Source: an uncultured Collinsella sp. (GTDB taxonomy: Bacteria > Actinomycetota > Coriobacteriia > Coriobacteriales > Coriobacteriaceae). Taken from it: a stretch of 7,587 bases of DNA. The translations under genes and the position numbers were made by a program. This document shows positions 1-5,933 of this stretch, in pieces. Each line of letters begins with the position of its first letter. Position 1 is the stretch's first letter. The notes beneath the pieces are model-generated. The model was not told the DNA's origin, made no database searches, and saw nothing but the letters and a program-made list of their open reading frames with translations. The stretch is taken from NCBI GenBank assembly GCA_900550415.1, contig URSO01000080.1, positions 1 through 7,587 on the forward strand, written 5' to 3'.

Positions 1-82
1 AATGTGGTCTTCGAGCGAGCCCAGGACTTGACCGAGCGAAAATCGGGCCTACATTCCTCCCCGGCGGGACAGGGAGAGATAT
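1..82 (+). promoter_or_regulatory. 5' leader of valS, cut by window edge, with Shine-Dalgarno
   Basis: The leader ends in a good Shine-Dalgarno, AGGGAG at 71-76, six bases before ATG 83, and this decides the valS start. The remaining bases can fold. AATGTGG (1-7) pairs with CCTACATT (48-55) with one bulged T, and CCGA 32-35 pairs with TCGG 43-46. CTCCC 57-61 could pair with GGGAG 72-76 and hide the Shine-Dalgarno, while TCCC 58-61 could instead pair with GGGA 66-69. This is compatible with translational control of a synthetase gene, but no clear T-box sequence is visible and the leader continues outside the window. No promoter is seen. Confidence 0.35.
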
Positions 83-2779
83 ATGGAAGAGATGCCCAAG
101 AACTACGATCCGTCGACCAACGAGCCGGCGATCCTGCAGAAGTGGCTTGACGGCGGCTACTACAAGCGCCGTGAGGGCGTGGGCGATTGCACCGTCACCA
201 TTCCGCCTCCCAACGTGACCGGCAAGCTCCATATGGGTCACGCCACCGACGACTCCATCCAGGATGCCATCGTCCGTATGGCCCGCATGCGCGGCAAGTC
301 CACGCGTTGGGTGCTGGGTACCGACCACGCCGGTATCGCCACGCAGACTAAGGTCGACAAGAAGCTCAAGAGTGAGGGCATCAGCCGCCTGGAGATCGGT
401 CGCGATAAGTTTGTCGACGCCTGCTGGGACTGGACCCACGAGTACGGCGGCATCATCGTCGAGCAGATCAAGCGCATGGGCTGCTCCGTCGACTTCGACA
501 ACGAGCGCTTCACCATGGACGAGGATTACGCCCAGGCTGTGCGTAAGGTCTTCTGCGACTGGTACCATGACGGCCTGATCTACCGTGGCAAGCGCATCGT
601 CAACTGGTGCCCCAACTGCACCACCGCCATCTCGGACGACGAGGCCGAATATAAGGACGAGAAGGGCCACCTGTGGCACCTGCGCTACCCGCTGACCGAG
701 CCGGTTAACGGCCAGGACTACATCGTCGTCGCCACCACGCGCCCCGAGACCATGCTCGGCGACACGGGCGTCGCCGTCTCCCCGAAGGACCCCGAGAAGG
801 CCGCCTTCGTGGGCAAGACCGTCATGCTGCCGATCGTCAACCGTGAGATCCCCATCTTTGAGGATTGGCACGTCGACGCCAACTTCGGTTCCGGCTTCGT
901 TAAGGTCACCCCGGCCCACGACCCCAACGACTATGCCATGGGTCAGGCTCACGACCTGCCGCAGATCAACATCTTCGATGAGCATGCGGTGGTCGTCGAG
1001 GGCTACGGCGAGTTCACCGGCATGAACCGCGACGAGTGTCGCGAGGCCGTCATCAAGTGGTTCGACGAGCACGGTCTGCTCGACCACGTCGAAGAGCTCG
1101 ACCACTCCGTCATGCACTGCTACCGTTGCGACTCCGCCCTGGAACCGTGGCTGTCCGAGCAGTGGTTCGTCGCCGTCGACAAGCTCAAGGGGCCGGCGCT
1201 CGACGCCGTCAACTCTGGCAAGGTCACCTTCCACCCCGCGCGCTGGACGCAGACCTACACCACCTGGATGGAGAACCTCAAGGACTGGTGCATCAGCCGC
1301 CAGCTGTGGTGGGGCCACCGCATCCCCGTGTTCTACTGCGAGGACTGCGGCTGGGAGGACGCCCTCACCGAGGACACCGACGTGTGTCCCAAGTGCGGCG
1401 GCCATCACGTGCATCAGGACGAGAACGTGCTGGACACCTGGTTCAGCTCGCAGCTGTGGACCTTCGCCACGCAGGGCTGGCCGCAAAAGCCGGAGCTGCT
1501 CGAGGGCCATCACCCCACGACGGCGCTCGTCACCGCGCGTGACATCATCGCGCTGTGGGTCGCCCGCATGGTCATGAGCTCGCTGTACTTCCTGGACGAG
1601 GTGCCGTTTAAGGACGTCGTCATCTACCCGACGATCCTGGCCAAGGACGGCAGCCGCATGTCCAAGTCCAAGGGCAACGGCGTAGACCCCATGGACCTCA
1701 TTGGCATGTACGGCGCCGACGCCATGCGCTATAACCTGCTCACGCTGTGCACCAACAACCAGGACGTCAAGTTCGACGCGAACATCGATAAGAAGACCAA
1801 GAAGCTCATCGACAGCCCGCGCACCGACCAGGCCAAGTCGTTTGTGACCAAGATCTGGAACGCCAGCCGCTTCCTGCTTATGAACATGGAGGGCTATACG
1901 CCCGGCGAGCCCGTCGTGGAGACGCCGGCCGACGCCTGGATGTTCAGCCGCTTGGCCAAGGCCGTGAAGATGGTCACCGAGGGTATTGAGAATTACACCT
2001 TTGGCGACATGGCCCGCGGCGTGCAGCAGTTCTTCTGGAACGAGGTCTGCGACTGGTACGTCGAGGTCACCAAGGCCCGCCTGAAGGGCGAGGGCCGTCT
2101 ACAGGCGCAGCGCAACCTGATCTTTGTGCTCGATACCTCCATTCGCCTGATGCACCCACTCATGCCGTTTGTCACCGAGGAGATCTGGGACAACATGCCG
2201 GCGAGCGTGCTCGACCTGGATTCCGAGGGCAACGTGGATCGCGCCGAGGCGCTCATGATCGCCAAGTGGCCCGAGCCCGCCGACTACGCCAAGTACGTCG
2301 ACGAGCCCGCCGAGCGCGCGTTTGAGCTGTGCCGTACCGCTGTTTCCGCTGCCCGCGCCACGCGTTCGCGCTATCGCTTGAGCCCCAAGGCCGAGCTCGA
2401 CGTGGTCGTGCGCGCCGGTGCCGAGGATATCGAGAAGCTCGAGAGCCTGCGCTCTACGATTGAGCCGCTGGCCAACACGTCTTCGCTGGTTATGGGTACC
2501 GACGTTGAGAAGCCGGCTGCGAGCATTGCCGTGGTCGATAGTGGCGTCGAGGTCTTTGTGGTGCTCGAGGGCAAGGTTGACCTTTCGGCCGAGAAGGCGC
2601 GTCTGGAGAAGGAAATCGCCGCGGCTCAGAAGGAGCTTGCCGGCTGCGAGAAGACGCTCGCCAACGAGGGCTTTGTGGCCAAGGCCGCGCCCGCGGTGGT
2701 CCAGAAGAAGAGGGACCGTGCAGCTGAGCTCAAGGAGATCCTGGCGGCGCTGACTGCTCAGGTTGCTGACTTCTCGTAG
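83..2779 (+). CDS. valS: Valyl-tRNA synthetase (ValRS), complete
   Basis: Cytoplasmic class Ia synthetase that charges tRNA-Val with valine using ATP and hydrolyses mischarged Thr-tRNA-Val. The protein has 898 residues, within the normal bacterial range. Visible signatures are PPPNVTGKLHMGHA with the HIGH-type motif HMGH at 50-53, the CP1 editing motif TTRPETMLGD at 218-227, WWGHRIPVFYC just before the first Cys pair near 419, DTWFSS, and the KMSKS loop as RMSKS at 525-529. Two CxxC pairs at 419/422 and 435/438 look like a zinc knuckle; C176/C179 with C346/C349 look like a second one. An anticodon-binding domain (about 580-770) is followed by a C-terminal coiled-coil tRNA-binding arm (828-898) that is typical of ValRS and separates it from IleRS. 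ATG 83 is preferred over ATG 92 because AGGGAG lies six bases upstream of it. Codons are mostly C-ending at first and become T-richer in the last quarter. Confidence 0.98.
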   Translation: MEEMPKNYDPSTNEPAILQKWLDGGYYKRREGVGDCTVTIPPPNVTGKLHMGHATDDSIQDAIVRMARMRGKSTRWVLGTDHAGIATQTKVDKKLKSEGISRLEIGRDKFVDACWDWTHEYGGIIVEQIKRMGCSVDFDNERFTMDEDYAQAVRKVFCDWYHDGLIYRGKRIVNWCPNCTTAISDDEAEYKDEKGHLWHLRYPLTEPVNGQDYIVVATTRPETMLGDTGVAVSPKDPEKAAFVGKTVMLPIVNREIPIFEDWHVDANFGSGFVKVTPAHDPNDYAMGQAHDLPQINIFDEHAVVVEGYGEFTGMNRDECREAVIKWFDEHGLLDHVEELDHSVMHCYRCDSALEPWLSEQWFVAVDKLKGPALDAVNSGKVTFHPARWTQTYTTWMENLKDWCISRQLWWGHRIPVFYCEDCGWEDALTEDTDVCPKCGGHHVHQDENVLDTWFSSQLWTFATQGWPQKPELLEGHHPTTALVTARDIIALWVARMVMSSLYFLDEVPFKDVVIYPTILAKDGSRMSKSKGNGVDPMDLIGMYGADAMRYNLLTLCTNNQDVKFDANIDKKTKKLIDSPRTDQAKSFVTKIWNASRFLLMNMEGYTPGEPVVETPADAWMFSRLAKAVKMVTEGIENYTFGDMARGVQQFFWNEVCDWYVEVTKARLKGEGRLQAQRNLIFVLDTSIRLMHPLMPFVTEEIWDNMPASVLDLDSEGNVDRAEALMIAKWPEPADYAKYVDEPAERAFELCRTAVSAARATRSRYRLSPKAELDVVVRAGAEDIEKLESLRSTIEPLANTSSLVMGTDVEKPAASIAVVDSGVEVFVVLEGKVDLSAEKARLEKEIAAAQKELAGCEKTLANEGFVAKAAPAVVQKKRDRAAELKEILAALTAQVADFS

Positions 2780-2832
2780 GCGTAACTGAGGGACGCGGTT
2801 TGGGGCATTGCTCGCTACTGCGGACACCTATT

Positions 2833-2854
2833 CCGCCGTTCTAACGAACGGCGG
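2833..2854. repeat. Perfect 9-bp hairpin downstream of valS
   Basis: CCGCCGTTC at 2833-2841 and GAACGGCGG at 2846-2854 are exact reverse complements around a TAAC loop. The hairpin begins 54 bases after the valS stop. No T-run follows on the plus strand (CTGACTCG comes next), so it is not a canonical intrinsic terminator; it may protect the valS mRNA 3' end or be a small palindromic repeat. Confidence 0.7.
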
Positions 2855-2869
2855 CTGACTCGACGCTGC

Positions 2870-2968
2870 AAACGCCTCTGATGGCCAATCTGCCGTTCAA
2901 CTTCGGGCGCATGGGCATAAGCCCTATGCGCCCTTGTTTCACGGCACCTTGGCTCATCAGAGGCGTTT
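2870..2968. repeat. 99-nt nested palindrome between valS and folC (terminator-like or small mobile repeat)
   Basis: One almost continuous fold spans this segment. The outer arm AAACGCCTCTGATG (2870-2883) is the exact reverse complement of 2955-2968. GCCA 2884-2887 pairs with TGGC 2950-2953 across a bulged T2954. After a 3x3 internal loop, TGCCGT 2891-2896 pairs with ACGGCA 2941-2946. After a larger internal loop, GGGCGCAT 2905-2912 pairs with ATGCGCCC 2926-2933, and GGGC 2913-2916 with GCCC 2921-2924 around the loop ATAA. The plus strand ends in GGCGTTTT, so it could act as a weak valS terminator. Its size and layered stems exceed an ordinary terminator and also suit a MITE-like repeat or a structured RNA. 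GCTGACT occurs on both sides (2854-2860 and 2971-2977), although nine bases separate the left copy from the arm. Confidence 0.7.
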
Positions 2969-2987
2969 TCGCTGACTATCCTCAACC

Positions 2988-2993
2988 TATACT
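2988..2993 (+). promoter_or_regulatory. Possible -10 box for folC
   Basis: TATACT lies 17 bases before ATG 3011, in an unusually AT-rich patch for this window, just after the large palindrome. At normal spacing only a weak -35 candidate (TTTTCG, about 2966-2971) is available, and it overlaps the palindrome's right arm. A start site near 3000 would give a very short 5' UTR. This is a guess from sequence resemblance only. Confidence 0.3.
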
Positions 2994-3010
2994 GTTTTAT
3001 TTTTCTATGA

Positions 3011-4369
3011 ATGGCGGTTCTAAAAATGCCTAAGCGTTCCGGCTTGTATACCGTTCCTTTTGAGTTTGATTTGCTTTCGTTTGATGAGGCTGTTGGGCTG
3101 GCTGCTGATACGGGGCGGATTTCTGGGGATGCTGGTCCTTTGCTCGAGACGGTTGTCGATATGCTTGATGAGCTTGGGCGTCCGGACGAGTATTTCGATT
3201 GCATTCAGGTTGCCGGTACCAATGGCAAGACTTCGACCACGCGTTTTTCGGCTGCCATTCTTCGTGGTGAGGGGCTCAAGACCGCGCTGTATACGTCGCC
3301 ACAGCTGGTACGCTATCCCGAGCGCATGGAAGTCGATGGATGCGTCGTGAGCGATGAGGCATTCGCCCGTGGCGTTTCGGCCGCTGTTGAGGCGGGGCAT
3401 CGAGTGAATGCCCGTCGTGTGGCGGCGGGGGAGCGCGCCTATACCATCACGCCGTTTGACCTTTTGACGGCTGCTGCACTTGTGGTGTTTGCCGAAGCTC
3501 GCGTGGATGTTGCCGTGCTTGAGGTTGGCATGGGCGGACGCTGGGATGCTACGAGTGCGACTGATCCCGTGGCCGTCGCCATTACGGGCATCGGGCTTGA
3601 CCACACGCGCATTCTGGGCGATACGCTCGAGGCCATTGCGGGGGAGAAGGCTGCGGTTATCAAACCCGGGCGCTTGGTTGTTTTGGGCGAGGGCACGCAC
3701 GAGGCGAGCGTTCAGCGCGTGATGGATGCCCGTTGCCGCGAGTGCGGCATCGTGCCGCTCGTGGTGAGCCACGCCACGACTAAGGTGCCGGCGCACGTGG
3801 GCGATACGGTTGAGTTTAGCTGCACTACGCCGCGTGCGATTTATTCGTCGAGCATGGTTAAGCCGGCCTACCAGCCGCAAAATGCTGCGTGCGCGATAAT
3901 GCTCTGCGAGGGGTATCTGGGCCGCGAGCTCGACCACGATGTGCTCGACGCTTCGCTTATGGGCTGCCCCACGCCGGGTCGCTTTGATGTGCTGGGAACC
4001 GATCCGCTCAAGCTGATTGACGCCTGCCATAACCCCCAGAGCTGCGAGAACTTTGTGAGCGCACTGGACGAGATCGATCCGTGCGTGGAAAATCGTCCCA
4101 CGTTGCTGTGTGCCGCGCTGGCCGACAAGGACGTGGCGGGTATCGTCGACGTGCTGGTCCCGGCCTTCCCGCGCGTGGTCGTGACGCAGACCGATTCCGA
4201 TCGCGCCTTGCCGGCAGAGGAACTCGCTGCCCTGGTGGACGCCGATAAGCTCGCGGGCGTGTATCCCAGCGTGTCCGAGGCCCTCGCAGCCTTCGATGCC
4301 GCGGGCGAGGCTTTCGTTGCCGCCGGCACCATCACCCTGGCCGGCGAAGTAGCAGGCCTGCTCCGCTAA
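3011..4369 (+). CDS. folC: Bifunctional folylpolyglutamate synthase / dihydrofolate synthase, complete
   Basis: ATP-dependent ligase of the Mur-ligase superfamily that adds glutamate to dihydropteroate and to reduced folates, trapping folates in the cytoplasm. The protein has 452 residues, a usual FolC length. Motifs seen are the P-loop GTNGKTST at 69-76, YTSPQLVRYPERM from 94 (most relatives have SPHL), TPFDLLTAAAL at 147-157, LEVGMGGRWDATSA at 170-183, GIGLDHTRILGDTLE followed by IAGEKAAVIKPG at about 193-220, PGRFDVL at 322-328, DACHNPQS at 337-344 (usually DGAHNP) and ALADKDV near 369. The start is uncertain. ATG 3011 has no Shine-Dalgarno, while ATG 3026 (residue 6) has a weak GGCGG eight bases upstream; either keeps all domains. 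Codons are strongly T-ending in the first third and C-ending in the last third. It lies downstream of valS on the same strand, as in many Gram-positives. Confidence 0.95.
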   Translation: MAVLKMPKRSGLYTVPFEFDLLSFDEAVGLAADTGRISGDAGPLLETVVDMLDELGRPDEYFDCIQVAGTNGKTSTTRFSAAILRGEGLKTALYTSPQLVRYPERMEVDGCVVSDEAFARGVSAAVEAGHRVNARRVAAGERAYTITPFDLLTAAALVVFAEARVDVAVLEVGMGGRWDATSATDPVAVAITGIGLDHTRILGDTLEAIAGEKAAVIKPGRLVVLGEGTHEASVQRVMDARCRECGIVPLVVSHATTKVPAHVGDTVEFSCTTPRAIYSSSMVKPAYQPQNAACAIMLCEGYLGRELDHDVLDASLMGCPTPGRFDVLGTDPLKLIDACHNPQSCENFVSALDEIDPCVENRPTLLCAALADKDVAGIVDVLVPAFPRVVVTQTDSDRALPAEELAALVDADKLAGVYPSVSEALAAFDAAGEAFVAAGTITLAGEVAGLLR

Positions 4370-4383
4370 CCCATTCCCTCATC

Positions 4384-4450
4384 AGTTGCGGTGAAATGCG
4401 GACTGTTTTACAAGCCGGAAGCCTCAAACAGTCCGTATATCACCGCAACT
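4384..4450. repeat. Long hairpin with 25-bp arms just after folC
   Basis: The arms 4384-4408 and 4426-4450 are reverse complements apart from one A-A mismatch and one G-T wobble; the outer part reads AGTTGCGGTGA / TCACCGCAACT and the inner part CGGACTGTTT / AAACAGTCCG. The loop of 17 bases (4409-4425) contains GCCGGAAGCC. It starts 15 bases after the folC stop. No T-run follows directly (CAAAAGCAGG), so it is not a standard terminator alone; the first T-run is TTTTTT at 4477-4482. It may shield the folC mRNA 3' end or be a dispersed palindromic repeat. Confidence 0.75.
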
Positions 4451-4461
4451 CAAAAGCAGGC

Positions 4462-4488
4462 AATTTGGGACGGGGCTTTTTTAGCTGC
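4462..4488 (+). repeat. Dispersed 27-nt motif, copy 1 (3' of folC)
   Basis: This segment, with the core GACGGGGCTTTTTTAGCTGC, matches the minus strand of 5905-5931 at 25 of 27 positions. It lies 92 bases after folC and points in the folC direction. Flanking CAGGCA (4457-4462) can pair with TGCCCTG (4486-4492), with one bulge, to make a hairpin that displays the motif in its loop. The T6 run preceded by GGGGC looks like the right half of an intrinsic terminator, but no matching left half GCCCC is found upstream. CGGGGC 4471-4476 can alternatively pair with GCCCCG 4494-4499. Confidence 0.6.
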
Positions 4489-4510
4489 CCTGTGCCCCGA
4501 GTTGACTCGC

Positions 4511-4674
4511 TTGCCACGAAATGGGGCTATCTACTACGTTTTGGCGACTACCCTCGACCACACGGAAAATCGTGAAATCAAAACCGCAGGTAGACGGCTT
4601 ACTCGTTTTTAAAAAAGACCCGCATGGTCGATCCATGCGGGTTAAACGTAGTAGATAGCCCGCTTTCGTGGCGA
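4511..4674. repeat. 164-bp element with 31-bp terminal inverted repeats (MITE-like)
   Basis: The left end 4511-4541 matches the reverse complement of 4644-4674 at 28 of 31 positions. The inner 18 bases, GGGCTATCTACTACGTTT, are perfect, and one of the three differences is a T-G wobble. The roughly 100-bp interior encodes no recognisable protein. It carries the minus-strand terminator at 4611-4642 and a small CACG/CGTG hairpin at 4561-4574. No convincing target-site duplication is seen. It could be a non-autonomous mobile element or a long structured 3' region shared by the converging folC and peptidase transcripts. Confidence 0.65.
4611..4642 (-). terminator. Intrinsic terminator for the M24 peptidase transcript
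   Basis: ACCCGCATGG 4618-4627 and CCATGCGGGT 4633-4642 form a perfect 10-bp GC-rich stem with a five-base loop. On the minus strand the stem is followed at once by C and six Ts (complement of 4611-4616), the classic arrangement. On the plus strand the following bases are TAAACG, so termination is directional. It would end transcription about 80-110 bases after the peptidase stop codon. Confidence 0.85.
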
Positions 4675-4686
4675 ATCGTTGGCAGG

Positions 4687-4717
4687 ATGCGGCAAAGGGA
4701 CAGCCCCTTTGCCGCAT
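4687..4717. repeat. REP-like hairpin abutting the peptidase stop codon
   Basis: ATGCGGCAAAGGG 4687-4699 and CCCTTTGCCGCAT 4705-4717 are exact reverse complements around ACAGC. The stem can extend with GGCA 4681-4684 to TGCC 4718-4721 past a GG bulge, so it reaches the last base of the peptidase stop codon. No T-run follows on either strand. The core GGGACAGCCCCTTT resembles the GGGAC-NN-YCCTT cores at 5861-5872 and 5888-5899. Confidence 0.7.
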
Positions 4718-4720
4718 TGC

Positions 4721-5809
4721 CTAGTCTAGGCGGACCGGATCGTGGGGGTAGGCGTTGAGGATCTCGACGCCGTTCTCGGTGACCAGGGCAAGGTCCTCGA
4801 TGCGGACGCCGGTGCGGCCGGGGAGGTAGATGCCCGGCTCGATTGAGAACGTCATGCCTGGCTCTACGACCTGCTCGTTGACCAGCGAGACGTCGCCTGG
4901 CTCGTGGTCCTGCAGGCCAATCGAGTGACCCAGGCGATGCGTAAAGTATTTGCCGTAGCCCGCGTCCTCAATCACGTCGCGCGCGGCACGGTCCAGGTCG
5001 CACATGCGCACGCCCGGTGCGATGAGAGCCTCGGCGGCCTCGTTGGCGCGGCGCACGATATCGTAGATGCGCGCCGTCTCCTCGTCCGGCTCGCCCCAAA
5101 AGAACGTGCGCGTCATGTCCGAGCAGTAGTTGCGGTGACGTCCGCCAATGTCGAACAGCACCACGTCGCCGCGCTTGAGTACGGTGTCGTCGGGCTCGTG
5201 GTGCGGGTCGCCGGCGTTGGCGCCAAAGCTCACGATGGGCGGAAAGCTAAAGCTCTCGCAGCCATGCTTGCGATACAGGCCGAGCATCTGGTCGGCAATC
5301 TCGCGTTCCGTCACGCCTTCGTGGACGAGCTTGATGGCGTCGGCCATCACAGCGTCGTTAGCGGCCGAGGACACGCGCATAAGCTCTTGCTCGGCGGCAT
5401 CCTTGTAGGTGCGTGCGGCAGTGACGGCAAAGTCACCCAGGAAAAACTCGCTTGCGGCGTGGCGCTCCATGAGCGGCATCAAAAAGCCGGAACGCATGAC
5501 AGTGTCGATGCCGAGCGGTTTGGTTGGATCGACCTCGCGTGCGATGGCGTCGGCCACGACATCGGTATCGGTGTGGTAGGCCACGCGGACATTATCGTAC
5601 TCGGGCAGCTGATGCAGGGCGTTGACCAAGATCACGGGCTCGCAATCGCGCGCGAGCAGCACACCGCAAAAACGCTCGAACATATCGGCATAAAAGCCGG
5701 TCAGGTAATAAATCGACCACGGGTCGTTTACGAGCAGCTGTGCGCCGGGGTGCTGAGCCTCGAGCGCATCGAGCACACGCGCCACGCGCTGGTCATCGAC
5801 ATGTGCCAT
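4721..5809 (-). CDS. M24-family Xaa-Pro peptidase (aminopeptidase P / prolidase type), complete
   Basis: Cytoplasmic dinuclear metallopeptidase expected to cleave peptide bonds involving proline, releasing an N-terminal residue or splitting Xaa-Pro dipeptides. From ATG 5809 it has 362 residues, the size of short bacterial PepQ/PepP-like enzymes. Residues 1 to about 130 form the creatinase-like N-terminal domain (NDPWSIYYLTGFY near 28-40). The pita-bread catalytic domain follows, with all five expected metal ligands: D220 (VLFDIGG), D231 (CSDMTRT), H295 (HRLGHSIGL), E324 (SIEPGIY) and E338 (RIEDLAL). H203/H204 and H302 match accessory histidines. The longer frame to 5857 is rejected because AAAGGA (5816-5821) sits six bases before ATG 5809 and the extension runs into repeat DNA. 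Sequence alone does not separate dipeptidase from aminopeptidase activity. A terminator follows at 4611-4642. Confidence 0.95.
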   Translation of the reverse strand: MAHVDDQRVARVLDALEAQHPGAQLLVNDPWSIYYLTGFYADMFERFCGVLLARDCEPVILVNALHQLPEYDNVRVAYHTDTDVVADAIAREVDPTKPLGIDTVMRSGFLMPLMERHAASEFFLGDFAVTAARTYKDAAEQELMRVSSAANDAVMADAIKLVHEGVTEREIADQMLGLYRKHGCESFSFPPIVSFGANAGDPHHEPDDTVLKRGDVVLFDIGGRHRNYCSDMTRTFFWGEPDEETARIYDIVRRANEAAEALIAPGVRMCDLDRAARDVIEDAGYGKYFTHRLGHSIGLQDHEPGDVSLVNEQVVEPGMTFSIEPGIYLPGRTGVRIEDLALVTENGVEILNAYPHDPVRLD

Positions 5810-5815
5810 GAAACA

Positions 5816-5821
5816 TCCTTT
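5816..5821 (-). promoter_or_regulatory. Shine-Dalgarno of the M24 peptidase gene
   Basis: On the minus strand AAAGGA lies six bases before ATG 5809. It fixes the start at MAHVDDQ and excludes the upstream in-frame ATG at 5857, which has no comparable site. I find no convincing promoter in the 124-bp gap upstream; the region around 5834-5850 (GATACC) is only a weak -10 candidate. Confidence 0.75.
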
Positions 5822-5850
5822 CGCTAGGGTGCCACCATGGTATCCCAAGC

Positions 5851-5899
5851 CCGGCACATAGGGACGTTCCTTTTATGCCGGCACCTGGGGACACTCCTT
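5851..5899. repeat. Degenerate direct repeat / REP-like pair upstream of the peptidase gene
   Basis: Two 22-nt units, 5851-5872 and 5878-5899, agree at 18 of 22 positions with a 27-bp period; both begin CCGGCAC, carry GGGAC and end TCCTT. CCGGCA 5851-5856 and TGCCGG 5876-5881 also form a hairpin, with AGGGA/TCCTT pairing inside it. The shared core recalls REP sequences of RAYT-type (IS200-like) systems, but no transposase is in the window. Confidence 0.55.
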
Positions 5900-5904
5900 G
5901 CCAA

Positions 5905-5931
5905 GCAGCTAAAAGAGCCCCGTCTCAAATT
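5905..5931 (-). repeat. Dispersed 27-nt motif, copy 2 (3' of the DUF1667 gene)
   Basis: Read on the minus strand this begins two bases after the DUF1667 stop codon and matches copy 1 (4462-4488) at 25 of 27 positions. As in copy 1, the motif points in the direction of the gene it follows. Here the flanks AGCTAA (5935-5930) and TTAGCT (5912-5907) can pair, placing the GACGGGGC core in the loop. The T-run is interrupted (CTCTTTT), weakening a pure intrinsic-terminator reading. Confidence 0.6.
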
Positions 5932-5933
5932 AG

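Noticed and set aside
83..2779. Isoleucyl- or leucyl-tRNA synthetase
   Set aside because: The TTRPETMLGD editing motif, Zn-knuckle pattern and C-terminal coiled-coil arm are those of ValRS.
2099..2827. Minus-strand open frame (242 aa) opposite the valS 3' end
   Set aside because: It is antisense to the ValRS anticodon-binding and coiled-coil domains; a shadow frame.
2870..2968. Signal recognition particle (4.5S) RNA
   Set aside because: The long hairpin shape is similar, but the conserved apical GGAAGCAGCC-type sequence is absent and the loop is ATAA.
3020..4030. Long minus-strand open frame (336 aa) opposite folC
   Set aside because: folC is supported by all its family motifs on the plus strand; the antisense frame is a high-GC shadow rich in Arg/His/Ala with no recognisable domain.
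4391..4717. Two small overlapping open frames in the convergent gap (73 aa plus, 4391-4612; 78 aa minus, 4481-4717)
   Set aside because: Both run through the palindromes, have no ribosome site, no recognisable domain and no codon bias like the neighbours. They are best explained as chance frames across repeats.
4904..5827. Long plus-strand open frame (307 aa) opposite the peptidase gene
   Set aside because: The minus strand encodes a complete M24 enzyme with all metal ligands; the plus-strand translation matches no family I know.
5851..5899. CRISPR array
   Set aside because: There are only two degenerate units with a five-base gap, no spacers of normal size and no cas genes nearby.
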